Assembly: GCF_963664415.1 (NCBI RefSeq)
Contig: NZ_OY761443.1
Location: forward strand, 310,001-374,000
Direction of reading: 5' to 3'
Length of the DNA: 64,000 nt
Source of the DNA: an uncultured Desulfobacter sp.
GTDB lineage: Bacteria > Desulfobacterota > Desulfobacteria > Desulfobacterales > Desulfobacteraceae
The position numbers and the translations under genes were made by a program. Positions 44,645-54,106 of the stretch are shown in pieces. The notes under the pieces were generated by a model. That model was not told where the DNA came from, ran no database searches, and saw nothing but the letters and a program-made list of their open reading frames with translations. The stretch's first letter is position 1. Every line of letters starts with the position of its first letter.

Positions 44645-46177
44645 TTAAAAGCTCAAAAACCTGCCGACTCGATTTAACGCGACACTCCTAATTTTTCTTC
44701 GCCATTTTTTATCTATACCAAAAAAATACATAGATATAGAGGAAAACAAAAAACTTAATAAAATAGAAAAAAAGACAAAGAACATTCGTTCTGGAATCAC
44801 TGAATGCACGACAAATGAAGGAACTGCTGAAAATAAAATGACCCCAGTGACAGGGAAAACCACATTCAAAAAAAAAGGACCTAAAGATAGCCCCACCAAA
44901 CTTCTTACAATCACCAAGCGAAGAACAAACATAATCAGGGTTCCCACTATCGCAATGATATAAACAGTGTAAGCGGCTCCTCCCATTTTTAAGACTATCC
45001 ATGCCCCAACAAATATGGCTATCTGTATAGTTCCCAACGTCAATTCATATATTTTCATTTGCCCTGGCGCACGAGCGGCAGTGGTTATGGGTAAACTCAA
45101 TGAAAAAATCAGGGATTCTACCAAAGCCAGACGCGTGAAGAGCACAGTTTCCGGCGGCGGATTTTTTAGCCAAACACTGAGAACAGTTTGCATTTCGACA
45201 AATAAAGGTAAGGCAAAAACCCACATCAAAAAAAAGGTTATTTTCGAGCCATTGAATATAAGCGAAAACATTTCTTTTTTATCGTTGGCCGCATAGGATT
45301 TTATAATGGGGGGATAAAGACCTACATTGAACTGAGCAGAAAACATGTTTACTCTACCGGCAATATTGGTGGCAATCGCCCTTGCTGCAACTACAACCGG
45401 ACTGAATGCCTGATTCAAAAGAATAGTAACGCCCTGCCTTCGCGCCACGGTCGAAATTTGTCCGAAAAAAGTCCAACCCGTGAAACCCATGATTTCACAG
45501 ACTAAATTCTTATCCCAATAAAATTTTCGAAACTGGCATTCACTATATTTTCGAACGCAAATACAAATATAAAGAACTGCGTTGACCATCGACGCAACAA
45601 AAAACAACATTCCGTACAACTCAAGTTTATCCCACGGCAACCAAGTCAGCACAAATACAATAGCCAATTTTAAAATAGCTTCCACTATCGATACATATGC
45701 ATAAATCTGCATATCTTCATGGGCTATGATAATGGCCATAAACGGCGAGGTAAATATTGTCGAGATAGAAGCCAATACGGCATAATGATAAACCAATAAA
45801 GCTGCATCAAATCGTGCCGGCGGCAGCTTAAGTTGATCACTGACAAACCAAAGGCCGATACTTTCAAGCAGGACCAAGGCAAGAACAGCGATGGTCCCGT
45901 AGATAGTTAAGTTTACAGTGAACGTTTTATTTAATCTTTTAGTATCCTCCTGACCGAGCGCAAATGAAAAAAAACGTTGCGTTGCCGAAGCCATAGTACC
46001 ACCAAGAAAGGAAAAAAGAGACACAACACCACCAACGACATTGTATATACCATAGTCCTCAACACCAAGCACATCTAATACCAGCCTGACGGTGTACAGA
46101 CTGATCAGGAGAATCAGTATCTGCCTGAAATATAACATTAGAGTGTTTCTTGCTATGCGTTTATTATTAATCTGCAT
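44645..46177 (-). CDS. Oligosaccharide flippase (Wzx-like, MATE/MVF fold)
   Basis: 510 residues with about fourteen hydrophobic segments. The start RIARNTLMLYFRQILILLIS and DVLGVEDYGIYNVVGGVVSL are typical of polysaccharide flippases. It would move lipid-linked repeat units to the periplasmic face for the Wzy-like polymerase. The window thus encodes both a Wzx/Wzy set and a Wzm/Wzt set. Upstream lies a 260-base gap with a poly-G tract. Confidence 0.88.
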   Translation of the reverse strand: MQINNKRIARNTLMLYFRQILILLISLYTVRLVLDVLGVEDYGIYNVVGGVVSLFSFLGGTMASATQRFFSFALGQEDTKRLNKTFTVNLTIYGTIAVLALVLLESIGLWFVSDQLKLPPARFDAALLVYHYAVLASISTIFTSPFMAIIIAHEDMQIYAYVSIVEAILKLAIVFVLTWLPWDKLELYGMLFFVASMVNAVLYICICVRKYSECQFRKFYWDKNLVCEIMGFTGWTFFGQISTVARRQGVTILLNQAFSPVVVAARAIATNIAGRVNMFSAQFNVGLYPPIIKSYAANDKKEMFSLIFNGSKITFFLMWVFALPLFVEMQTVLSVWLKNPPPETVLFTRLALVESLIFSLSLPITTAARAPGQMKIYELTLGTIQIAIFVGAWIVLKMGGAAYTVYIIAIVGTLIMFVLRLVIVRSLVGLSLGPFFLNVVFPVTGVILFSAVPSFVVHSVIPERMFFVFFSILLSFLFSSISMYFFGIDKKWRRKIRSVALNRVGRFLSF

Positions 46178-46439
46178 GTTCTGTATTTATGTCTACTACG
46201 GCATGAATTGTCCGCATATCATTTATAATTTTGGTCAAGGGCTTACCCTAAACAATCAATCCCGAATATGCTCTTCATAACTTCTATTCTATAGAGTTAG
46301 GCGGTAACAATATTCATCAAATAACCCATAGCTTATTCTTCTCAATATTAACTATTTGGAAGGATAAGTTGTGGAAATCGCATTTTTTTTTGGGGGGGGA
46401 GGTGCTGATTGGTGTAACATTTAGATATTTAAAAAAAGT

Positions 46440-47585
46440 CTACCATTGAATTCCTCTAAAAATACAGGACTCATTGATATTATCTTTATACTTAAGAACG
46501 GTTTCCATCATTTCTGAAAGAACATCTTCTGTCAGATAGTGGGGTTTTAAACCAAGATCAAGCAAACCAGTGTGAATCGGATTGTAATAATGCTCCTCTG
46601 CCTCTTTCCTGGGATTGGGTAAAGACTTGATTTGAACATCAAGGTTGAATCTATTCCCAATTTTCTGAACTTTATCTGCCAATTGATTGACCGAGAAAGT
46701 TTCAACAAACTGGTTAAATATTCGGAGTTCCCCTCTTTGAGCAGGATTTTCAAGGGAAAGTTTAACACATTGAAGTGTATCCCTTAGATCAAGGTAGCCT
46801 CGCGTCTGACCGCCTTTGCCGTATACGGTCAGGGGATATCCGGCTACTGCCTGGACAATGAACCGATTGAGTACAGTCCCAAAGAGTTCATCATAATTGA
46901 AAAAGGGGAATAGTTCCTCATTGCCCTGATTTTCATCCGTATGAAGTCCGTAAACCGGCCCCTGCATAAGATCCGTGACTTTAAGATCCCACATTCTCAC
47001 ATAAAACCAGAGCAAATCTGTGTCCATGACCTTTGTGGTATGATAAAGACTGCCGGCCTGACGCGGATATAAAAATTTTTGAGATCTGCCTTTATGAGAG
47101 ATATCAATCCAGCCTTCTTCAATATCTATGTCAGGCGTACCGTACTCTCCCATAGTACCAAGTTTAATGATATGGGCGTTGGGTGCAAATTCCTTAACAG
47201 CAAAAATGACATTGGCAGTGACCTCTAAATTATTCTTTAGGGTCAAAGTTGCGGTTTCTCTGCTGAGCATTGAATAAGGGGCAGACGGTTGTTCTGCATA
47301 GTGAATAACAGTATCGGGTTGGGTTTCTGAAAACACCCGGCTAATGAAATCCCAGTTGCAGAGATCTCCGATGTATGTATTGATTTTTTTACCGGACTGC
47401 TCCTGCCAGATTTTTACCCTGTCATGCAAATTAGGTACAGGAAAAAGAGCTTCAGAATCCTCCTCTCTGCAAATATTTCTTCGAAGGTAATTATCAACAA
47501 TGCTGACTTCATGGTCACAGGCAGACAGATTCATAGTTGTCGGCCATCCAAGGTATCCGTCTCCGCCCAATATAAGCACTTTCAT
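46440..47585 (-). CDS. UDP-sulfoquinovose synthase-like enzyme (SQD1 family)
   Basis: 381-residue extended SDR closely matching the SQD1 pattern: MKVLILGGDGYLGWPTTMNL, IHYAEQPSAPYSML, GTMGEYGTPDIDIEEGW, the YHTTKVMD catalytic Y-x-x-x-K, VTDLMQGPVYG, LFGTVLNRFIVQAVAGYPLT and VYGKGGQTRGYLDLRDTLQC. SQD1 joins sulfite to UDP-glucose to give UDP-sulfoquinovose. In a sulfite-generating organism the donor would be available. Here it probably feeds the polysaccharide rather than sulfolipid. ATG 47583-47585 has AGGTGA upstream. Confidence 0.88.
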   Translation of the reverse strand: MKVLILGGDGYLGWPTTMNLSACDHEVSIVDNYLRRNICREEDSEALFPVPNLHDRVKIWQEQSGKKINTYIGDLCNWDFISRVFSETQPDTVIHYAEQPSAPYSMLSRETATLTLKNNLEVTANVIFAVKEFAPNAHIIKLGTMGEYGTPDIDIEEGWIDISHKGRSQKFLYPRQAGSLYHTTKVMDTDLLWFYVRMWDLKVTDLMQGPVYGLHTDENQGNEELFPFFNYDELFGTVLNRFIVQAVAGYPLTVYGKGGQTRGYLDLRDTLQCVKLSLENPAQRGELRIFNQFVETFSVNQLADKVQKIGNRFNLDVQIKSLPNPRKEAEEHYYNPIHTGLLDLGLKPHYLTEDVLSEMMETVLKYKDNINESCIFRGIQW

Positions 47586-47610
47586 TTTATCACCTGTAGA
47601 TTGATTATGA

Positions 47611-48681
47611 TCAGTATCTTTTATCTGGATGTGAAGCAACCATACATTCTTCAAATAGGTTATGGGTCAAAAGAAATTTCCTAAGTTCTTCTTTTGATAA
47701 AACGGATTCATTCGAAGAATTATACGGGTTTGTCACAATTTCGTTTACAATTTTATTTTGTGAATATGAAGATTTATTATATAACCCCTCAAACGCCGGT
47801 TTTACGACAAAATACTTTTCCAATTCCATTGCCCTTCTAGTTTCTTCATGATTCATTAACTCTTCATACAATTTCTCACCCGGCTTACTTCCAATAATAT
47901 TAATTTTAATATTATTCGGGATATGTCCATAAATCGGGGCAAGTTCATTGATCATTACCTCTGCAAGATCTTTGATCCTGATTACCGGCATTTTTGTAAT
48001 AAAAACATAGCCCCCGACGGCGATCTCAGCAGAGTCAATAACAAGTTGTACCGCTTGTTTTATGCTCATAATGAAACGGGTCATTTCAGGGTCTGTCAGG
48101 GTGATGGGGCCTCCTTTTTTGATCTGTTCTTTAAAGATAGGAATAACTGATCCTCTGGAGCCAAGAACATTGCCGAAGCGAGTGGATGCAAAGATTGTGG
48201 TTTCCGCGCGCTGGTTACTATTGGCGGCAGTCATTAACCTTTCGCCCATAAGCTTGGATGTTCCCATTACATTGGTTGGATTAACAGCCTTATCCGAGCT
48301 GGTGAAAATCACTTTTTCGACTTTATTTTCAGAGGCGGCAGTAATAATATTTTTTACACCTTGGATGTTTGTCTGAACCGCTTCAAAGGGATTTCTCTCG
48401 CAAAGGATGACGTGCTTCAAAGCTGCGGTATGAAAAACAATATCTATGCCCTGCATCATTCTTCTTAATTTTTCACAATCCCTGATATCAGCTAAACCGA
48501 AACGTATATTATTGTGAGCCAAATGTTTTTGCTCTTGAAAGAAAAGTTCACTTTCATTATTATCTATGCAAACAACTTCTTTAACCTGATAGTCTTCAAG
48601 TAACTGCCGGGTAAGTTCGCTGCCAATGGTTCCACATGAGCCTGTTACGAGAATTCTTTTTTGCGATAGAAAGTTTTCCAT
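47611..48681 (-). CDS. CapD/PseB-like UDP-sugar 4,6-dehydratase or epimerase
   Basis: 356 residues. Nucleotide site RILVTGSCGTIGSELTRQLL; VFHTAALKHVILCERNPFEA and FTSSDKAVNPTNVMGTSKLM, where the usual Tyr is Met (M-x-x-x-K), as in inverting UDP-GlcNAc 4,6-dehydratases. ASTRFGNVLGSRGSVIPIF follows. It likely makes a 4-keto-6-deoxy hexosamine precursor. Lies 25 bases before the SQD1-like gene, same operon. Confidence 0.88.
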   Translation of the reverse strand: MENFLSQKRILVTGSCGTIGSELTRQLLEDYQVKEVVCIDNNESELFFQEQKHLAHNNIRFGLADIRDCEKLRRMMQGIDIVFHTAALKHVILCERNPFEAVQTNIQGVKNIITAASENKVEKVIFTSSDKAVNPTNVMGTSKLMGERLMTAANSNQRAETTIFASTRFGNVLGSRGSVIPIFKEQIKKGGPITLTDPEMTRFIMSIKQAVQLVIDSAEIAVGGYVFITKMPVIRIKDLAEVMINELAPIYGHIPNNIKINIIGSKPGEKLYEELMNHEETRRAMELEKYFVVKPAFEGLYNKSSYSQNKIVNEIVTNPYNSSNESVLSKEELRKFLLTHNLFEECMVASHPDKRY

Positions 48682-48841
48682 TGTATGTTATCCTGTATTT
48701 TTAGTCTTTTTCGGCTTAGCCAAAAATGACCAAGAGTAAAATGTGTTCACATTTCTCTCGGTTGAAGATACGATGAATGTGTTTGAAATATCACAGCATC
48801 TCTGCAATTAAATATCTATATAAGGTTCGTTACAAGCAGAA

Positions 48842-51046
48842 CTATTCTAAGATGGCTGCTAATTCCCAAGGATTAAGTTCAACTGATGCAAACCCTCCAG
48901 TTTGCAGGATCGCTTGCTGGGTAACCCCCATACCATTGGCAGATCCTATTTTTTTCAATTTGTCGCTAAATAAATCTTTCATATTGACCCAGACGGTTTG
49001 CTTAAACTTTGATAAATTTGCCAATAAAATTACTTTATTTTTATTTTCAGGTAGTTGCCATACGATTCCTTGTACTGAGGACCATTGAACAGGAACAGGT
49101 CGTAAATGCTCAAATGGAAAAACATTAAGGATTGATGCTTCTCCTATCATGCGTCCATGAAGTACATATTGAGGAATCTCTTTCATTAATTCAATATATG
49201 ATTTTAGCATCAATAACTCTTCGGTGATGGGGGCCTTTAATTTAGTCGGGCCATATGATCTGATGCCCGGCATCATTCCAAAAATGAATGATCTTCCTAT
49301 TCCATTTCGTATATCACCTGATGGACTGAATCCTTTGCCTATACATCCGGCATAACCAAGTTGATATTCATGATATAAAAATAAATAGAGAGGTATGCTG
49401 ACAGCCCCTGGCCCACGAACCGGCCATTTGATATCTGTAAAAGCACGACCATGATAAATATCAAATAGATGAGCAAACCTTTCACAGGGTTCCTCTACGC
49501 CTTGGAAGAAGTTTTGTTCTCCTCGCTTTTTTTTGATGGCAATAATGCTGTTTAAAAATTCTTCCATTGCCTTTGTTTTCCACAGACCGGCACCCGGAGG
49601 GTGAGAATGTACCGGGTTAAAGCAATCTTCAAAAAATCCTCCTATATTCTGATCAAGATCAATACCTGCTATCCCCATCTCATAAATCTTATCATAGCAC
49701 TGTGCAAGCTGAGTCCTAGACTCCTCAAGCCCCGCACATATTAGATAGTTATCTGCCCATTTTCGTTTTTTTAAAATAAATGTTCCATTCGGTTTGGAAA
49801 CCGCTAAATGCTTACCAAATTTGTTAAAATAGTCTAACCCGTTATAGTGACTATACGTCCGCGCCCCTTCATTGCTTTGAATAGGTTTTCTAACCCCAAA
49901 ACGGAAACCGGAAGAATAAAAATGTAAATGATCGCCGTTTTGTTGCAATAGCTTGCTAAGTTTTTCATAGAAAATTTGGTTTGGTCTCGGTGGGAAATAA
50001 TCGGGGCCGATCCAATCCCCATTTTTTTCCCAACCAAAAATAATCGCGATAATAGGAATATCAAAAAATGAATGGTACTTATTGATTAGGCTATATAATT
50101 TGCCAACACTCGTTGTATCTCCAGGAACTAAAAAATTGACAAACAAATTTGGTTTCTTAAGCCATTCAGGCATAGACCTTTTGGAAATTCGTTTTTCCGC
50201 CCATATCTGCGTGTCAGACCAGTTGCGATAAACAGCTGCCCCATCCTCCCATCTGCCGCCAAATAACCCCGTTGCAACCTCATACGGTTGTGTAATTGAG
50301 TTCGTGGCTTGAATGGGTAAAACAAATTCTTGCGCCATCAAAATGGAAGATTCTTTATTAATAGCACAAATATTTTTAGAATAACCTGATCCATCTAAGG
50401 CGGCATAAAATAGGCCACCATCTATGTCAAAATTATACATCATTTGTGACGATAGAATTCCAGGATATCTTTCTTTAATACCGGCACCTTTTTTGTTTAA
50501 TCCTGTCAGCAACGCCCCTTCGTGTACTGGAAAAACAAATGAATCACGGTTTAGCTTTTGTCCTAATTCTGTTTTACATGCCACTTGAGGATATTGGATT
50601 TGCGTTATAATATCTTGAGAATTATTTTTGACTTTAATATTCCAATAGTGCAATGAATCCTTTTTATTCGTTCTGATATTGCAGATAACAGTCAATTTAT
50701 TTTCAGGATGCTGATATTCTATTTCAATAAAAGATTCGCCTTTGCGAAGAATTCTACAATTAACTGCATCATAAGTTGTTATTTTACGAGATGGATTATA
50801 ATCGTGACCAAAAGATATCTGATAAAGTGGGACCGAGCGAGCAGAAATAAACTGATTTCTCTTACGGTCACTATAACTTTTAATGCTTTTTAAATCGTTG
50901 TTTAGTGTTAATAATGAAGACTTAGACAATAATTTAATCTCTTGTGCATCTACGACCTGAGACAATCCGAGAACGACACTATTGATGCATAAAAGGCAAT
51001 ATAAAATTATCGTATTGAATTTAAATGAATTTGATTTAGTTATCAT
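48842..51046 (-). CDS. Large secreted glycoside-hydrolase-like protein (DUF6259 type)
   Basis: 734 residues. An N-terminal signal peptide (about 1-35, hydrophobic core IILYCLLCINSVVLGL). Then a beta-sandwich-like region (about 50-290) and a TIM-barrel-like region from about 300 with IAIIFGWEKNGDWIG, the YEMGIAGIDLDQNIGG segment and QGVEEPCERFAHLFDIYHGR, and a C-terminal beta part (VILLANLSKFKQTVWV). D of GIDLDQ and E of VEEP are possible catalytic acids. It may trim or release the polymer. Specificity unknown. Confidence 0.65.
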   Translation of the reverse strand: MITKSNSFKFNTIILYCLLCINSVVLGLSQVVDAQEIKLLSKSSLLTLNNDLKSIKSYSDRKRNQFISARSVPLYQISFGHDYNPSRKITTYDAVNCRILRKGESFIEIEYQHPENKLTVICNIRTNKKDSLHYWNIKVKNNSQDIITQIQYPQVACKTELGQKLNRDSFVFPVHEGALLTGLNKKGAGIKERYPGILSSQMMYNFDIDGGLFYAALDGSGYSKNICAINKESSILMAQEFVLPIQATNSITQPYEVATGLFGGRWEDGAAVYRNWSDTQIWAEKRISKRSMPEWLKKPNLFVNFLVPGDTTSVGKLYSLINKYHSFFDIPIIAIIFGWEKNGDWIGPDYFPPRPNQIFYEKLSKLLQQNGDHLHFYSSGFRFGVRKPIQSNEGARTYSHYNGLDYFNKFGKHLAVSKPNGTFILKKRKWADNYLICAGLEESRTQLAQCYDKIYEMGIAGIDLDQNIGGFFEDCFNPVHSHPPGAGLWKTKAMEEFLNSIIAIKKKRGEQNFFQGVEEPCERFAHLFDIYHGRAFTDIKWPVRGPGAVSIPLYLFLYHEYQLGYAGCIGKGFSPSGDIRNGIGRSFIFGMMPGIRSYGPTKLKAPITEELLMLKSYIELMKEIPQYVLHGRMIGEASILNVFPFEHLRPVPVQWSSVQGIVWQLPENKNKVILLANLSKFKQTVWVNMKDLFSDKLKKIGSANGMGVTQQAILQTGGFASVELNPWELAAILE

Positions 51047-51227
51047 TAATTGCCCTTAGAGACCTTTGCACGGGTCATCGACTCCAGCGAGCCGCTTCCG
51101 CTTCCGCAGTCATTAATTTTACTATCAGATTGCATATTTTAGTTTTACTTTATTTTATATAACAGATTTAAATAATGGGTATATTATGCTATATAGGTAG
51201 TAATAAATTTTTAATTCAGGAGTCATT

Positions 51228-52082
51228 ATGGCATACAAAAAGATCCAGTACGGTTGTTCCTTCGCTGATATGGCGATCCAGAAATACTCCCGAAAGAATA
51301 GAAACCATCTATTCCTTCAAGAAATTGACAAAACCGTAGACTGGGAACCAATTCAGGCGCTCCTGCTGAAGCACTATGAACCGGGGAAGTCAAAACTCGG
51401 TGAGGTTGCCTATCCGCCATTGTTTTTATTCAAATGCCTCCTGCTTCAAAAATGGTTTCGGATAAAATCCGACCCGGAACTGGAAAGCCAAATCAATGAT
51501 CGGGTTTCCTTCAGATCCTTTCTGGGACTGCCGTTGGAACAAGCCAGCCCTGACCATTCGACTTATTCCCGCTTCCGGAAACGTTTGACCAAAGATGCCA
51601 TGATAAAAATAAACAGTGCGTTGCTTAATCAGTTTCATCGGCTTGGATACTCTATTAATGAGGGCATTGCAGTTGATGCCCGTCTGGTGAAATCTGCCAG
51701 CAGACCAGTTTCCAACGATCAGTTGAAAGAGCTTAAAGAGAAAAGCCTTACCAGGGAGGGCCAGTTGGATAAAAACGGCACCAGGAAAAAATACTCCAGG
51801 GATCTGGATTCCGACTGGAGCATCAAAAATGACAAACCTCATTTCGGACTCAAGGAACATACGGCGGTTGATACCGATAACGGTTTTATTCTTTCCACAT
51901 ATATGACACCGTCTTCTCAAAATGAATCTATTCATCTGCCTATGGTTGTTATTTCCAGTATGCATACCAGTGATAAGATTCAACAGGTCTATGCCGACAA
52001 AGGATACGTGAATTCGGGGGACATACCTAATTCCCATTTTTTTAAATGCTGTTTGCCTATCCTCAGGATGTACTTTTCATAG
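51228..52082 (+). pseudogene. IS5-family transposase, 3'-truncated
   Basis: Plus-strand frame from ATG 51228 with an AGGAG upstream. N-terminal IS5 features include FLQEIDKTVDWEPI, YPPLFLFKCLLLQKWF and PDHSTYSRFRKRL; the DDE segments AVDARLVKSASRP, HTAVDTDNGFI and VYADKGYVNSG are present. After about 52015 the sequence loses similarity and runs into the HepT gene, so the last catalytic glutamate region is gone. Inactive remnant. Confidence 0.85.
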
Positions 52083-52421
52083 TTCAATGGCTTGAAATTT
52101 TTCCTTTAAAGCAGGTAAATCTTTCTTGATGGTACTCCACAACACATCATTATCAACGCCGAAATATTCATGGATAAGAATATTTCGCATTCCTTTCATC
52201 TGATACCAGGGGATGTCTGCATACAACTCCTGGATTTCCTGGGGTACGTTCGCAGCAGCTTCTCCTATTATTTCAAGATTTCGAATAACAGCATCAATTG
52301 TCCTTTGATCCTTTATCCAGCCATCGTAATCTAACTCTTTAACATAACGGAATATTCTATCGAGTGCTTCGATAATGTCTTCAAATCGAAATTTCCAAGT
52401 TCTATGCGACATGCACTGCAT
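52077..52421 (-). CDS. hepT: HepT-like HEPN-domain toxin (DUF86)
   Basis: 114-residue all-helical RNase toxin. The R-x4-6-H-x-Y active motif is intact in MRNILIHEYFG. Preceding IGEAAANVPQEIQELYADIPW is typical. Its start overlaps the nucleotidyltransferase gene by 20 bases, and its end meets the broken IS5 gene. In characterised pairs the partner MntA neutralises HepT by adding AMP near the motif tyrosine. Confidence 0.92.
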   Translation of the reverse strand: MQCMSHRTWKFRFEDIIEALDRIFRYVKELDYDGWIKDQRTIDAVIRNLEIIGEAAANVPQEIQELYADIPWYQMKGMRNILIHEYFGVDNDVLWSTIKKDLPALKEKFQAIEL

Positions 52422-52701
52422 CCCTTAAAATATCATCGCGGAGTTGTTTTTTTAAGGCATTTTCTGTTACAAGATCGACCGGGCGTCCAACAATAACTTC
52501 CAGATATTGTTTTAAATCAATGAATCCAAAAAGGCCTGGTGTGGTTTTAAATCGGATCAATATATCAATATCACTATCAGATCTTTCTGTGCCTTTTGAG
52601 ATGGAACCAAAAACTGACATTGACTCAACCGAAAATTTTTCTTTTATAATATCTTTATGCGCTTCAATTCGTTTGATTAGATTACGATCAATTTGGGTCA
52701 T
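52402..52701 (-). CDS. mntA: MntA-like nucleotidyltransferase antitoxin
   Basis: 99-residue minimal nucleotidyltransferase with the signature GSISKGTERSDSDIDIL and the late DLVTENALKKQLRDDI. Paired with the overlapping HEPN gene. Complete, so the module could be functional, unlike many toxin-antitoxin genes around it. Confidence 0.92.
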   Translation of the reverse strand: MTQIDRNLIKRIEAHKDIIKEKFSVESMSVFGSISKGTERSDSDIDILIRFKTTPGLFGFIDLKQYLEVIVGRPVDLVTENALKKQLRDDILRDAVHVA

Positions 52702-52762
52702 GATGTCTCCTCACGTAAATAGGGACTTGGGAGCATAACGTTATTGTATGGAATTCTGTTCA

Positions 52763-52837
52763 TCAAGAAATCAAATCGGAAAATGGAAATGGAAGGCCGA
52801 CAACATCGCCCGGGTTATAAATTGTTCCAGATGTCAT
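52763..52837 (-). pseudogene. N-terminal scrap of a PemK/MazF-type toxin
   Basis: ATG 52835-52837 gives MTSGTIYNPGDVVGLPFPFS DLIS then stop. GDVV-x-x-PFPFSD is the conserved PemK/MazF start. Only 24 codons remain. It follows a DUF2281-type antitoxin remnant, its likely partner. Confidence 0.55.
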
Positions 52838-52850
52838 CTTCGCTGTTGCT

Positions 52851-53015
52851 CTATATTTGATCCATTACAGGTTCTTGCGCTTTTATTAATTCATCCACCC
52901 ATGTGTCTTTCGAGGCATATTTAATCTCAATGTATCCAATGAAATCCAAAATTTCTTGAGCAAGCGGTTCCGGTAACTTTAATACTTTTTCATATATTTA
53001 TTCCACGGTGGCCAT
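52851..53015 (-). pseudogene. DUF2281-type antitoxin with a nonsense codon
   Basis: ATG 53013-53015 reads MATVE, TAA, then IYEKVLKLPEPLAQEILDFI and GYIEIKYASKDTWVDEL to a TAG at 52851. The usual protein reads ...VEKIYEKVxxLPEPLAQEVLDFI, so TAA most likely replaces AAA. The rest of the frame is open, suggesting recent damage. Confidence 0.65.
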
Positions 53016-53140
53016 GGTACTCCCCCTTATTGTGATGATTAATCATAGATTATCAGTTGCGAACGTTAGTCACAAGGTTTATCCGGAGTAAACGGTCTCA
53101 CAAAGAGGCAAAACGAGGTTGCTGGGACTGCCGATGGCGG

Positions 53141-53500
53141 CTAAATACGATATGCAACCTGTTGCTCACGAAGTTCAAAGATCCCTTGACTTTCTACAAC
53201 CTGTCTGCCCCGAACTCGCCCTATCAGTCCATCTTTGACAAAGCTTTCATCTCCTACGGCAACACTCTCTGCCCATCGACTCTGCCGCTTAAGCCTGTTG
53301 CCGGCAAGCGCTTCTTCAACCCACTTTCTGTGAATGCTTGCAAAATCAATTACATCTAAAACACAAAAAAGCTGCATCAATTCCTGATGATCAATAATCC
53401 TGTATCGCTTCTTTGGGCTATGGATCTCATTATATCCGCCATGTTCCCAGTCTTTTGGGTGCTTAACAACGCCGGCTCTGACCATATTCAAGTCGTTAAT
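53141..53500 (-). pseudogene. C-terminal fragment of a REP-associated tyrosine transposase (RAYT)
   Basis: Minus-strand frame with DLNMVRAGVVKHPKDWEHGG, GYNEIHSPKKRYRIIDHQEL, HRKWVEEALAGN and GRVRGRQVVESQGIFELREQ. This is the C-terminal part of Y1-type RAYT transposases; the catalytic HUH and tyrosine part is missing. A second, shorter copy of the same end is at 55084-55198. Confidence 0.75.
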
Positions 53501-53581
53501 ATGACAACCATATAACCCATTCAACACAAGGGCCTACCTGTTTTCGTTGTATATCCAAACCTGATCCTATTAAGTTCCCGG

Positions 53582-53602
53582 ATTCCGGGTCAAGCCCGGA
53601 AT
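53582..53602. repeat. Short palindrome of the CCGGGTCAAGCCCGG type
   Basis: ATTCCGGG-TCAAG-CCCGGAAT forms a hairpin; the surrounding text (GGATTCCGGGTCAAGCCCGG) is of the widespread intergenic REP-like type. Confidence 0.7.
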
Positions 53603-53654
53603 GACAACCATCGGGTATTTTGTCCGAATACCGTTTATCACGCATCCAGCATGG

Positions 53655-53699
53655 ATTCCAGATCTTCCCCCGGATCAAATCCGGGGGAAGATCTGGAAT
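53655..53699. repeat. Perfect 21-bp inverted repeat with 3-base loop
   Basis: Arms 53655-53675 (starts ATTCCAGATCTTCCCCCGG) and 53679-53699 are exact reverse complements around CAA. It would form a very stable hairpin; it lies in a cluster of REP-like sequences near the RAYT fragment. Confidence 0.85.
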
Positions 53700-53742
53700 G
53701 ATACGGTCATCCGTTGAGTGATGCAATGGTTTGCAATTGTGA

Positions 53743-53945
53743 CTATTGTCTTAATAATAAGGTTTTTTGTATTTGGGCTGGATCTTTTCGCATAGGTAAT
53801 ACAGCGATGACATAGGCGGCATTATTCATGATATCGTAATAGATAATATATGGAAACCGCCTTGAATTCATGCGGTATAATCCAGAATATCTGGTATGAA
53901 TGCCACCATAAATGATCAATGATTCAATATCTGTAATCTTGATGG
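53743..53945 (-). pseudogene. C-terminal remnant of a ParE/RelE toxin
   Basis: Open frame without start reading SRRFPYIIYYDIMNNAAYVI and AVLPMRKDPAQIQKTL to a TAG at 53743-53745. RFPY-x-IYY and AVL-x-x-R-x-DP are the standard C-terminal motifs of ParE. The N-terminal half was lost at the junction with the repeat beginning at 53947. Confidence 0.6.
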
Positions 53946-53946
53946 T

Positions 53947-54081
53947 GGGGTCGGACTACACCAACAAACTAATTTCATTACAATTAAACTCAAAATCAAG
54001 CCCAAATCCACCCTTAAACCAATATTTTCGACCCCGAAAACAGCAGTTTAAGCTTTTTCATCCACTCAATCAGGTTCCCAT
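53947..54081. repeat. 135-bp repeat, copy 1 (second copy at 54932-55068)
   Basis: Starts GGGGTCGGACTACACC and contains AAATCCACCCTTAAACCAA and CCCGAAAACAGCAGTTTAA. The two copies are roughly 80 percent alike and flank the mazEF pair in the same orientation. Confidence 0.75.
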
Positions 54082-54106
54082 CCGTATAGGCATGGAACAA
54101 TCCTTT

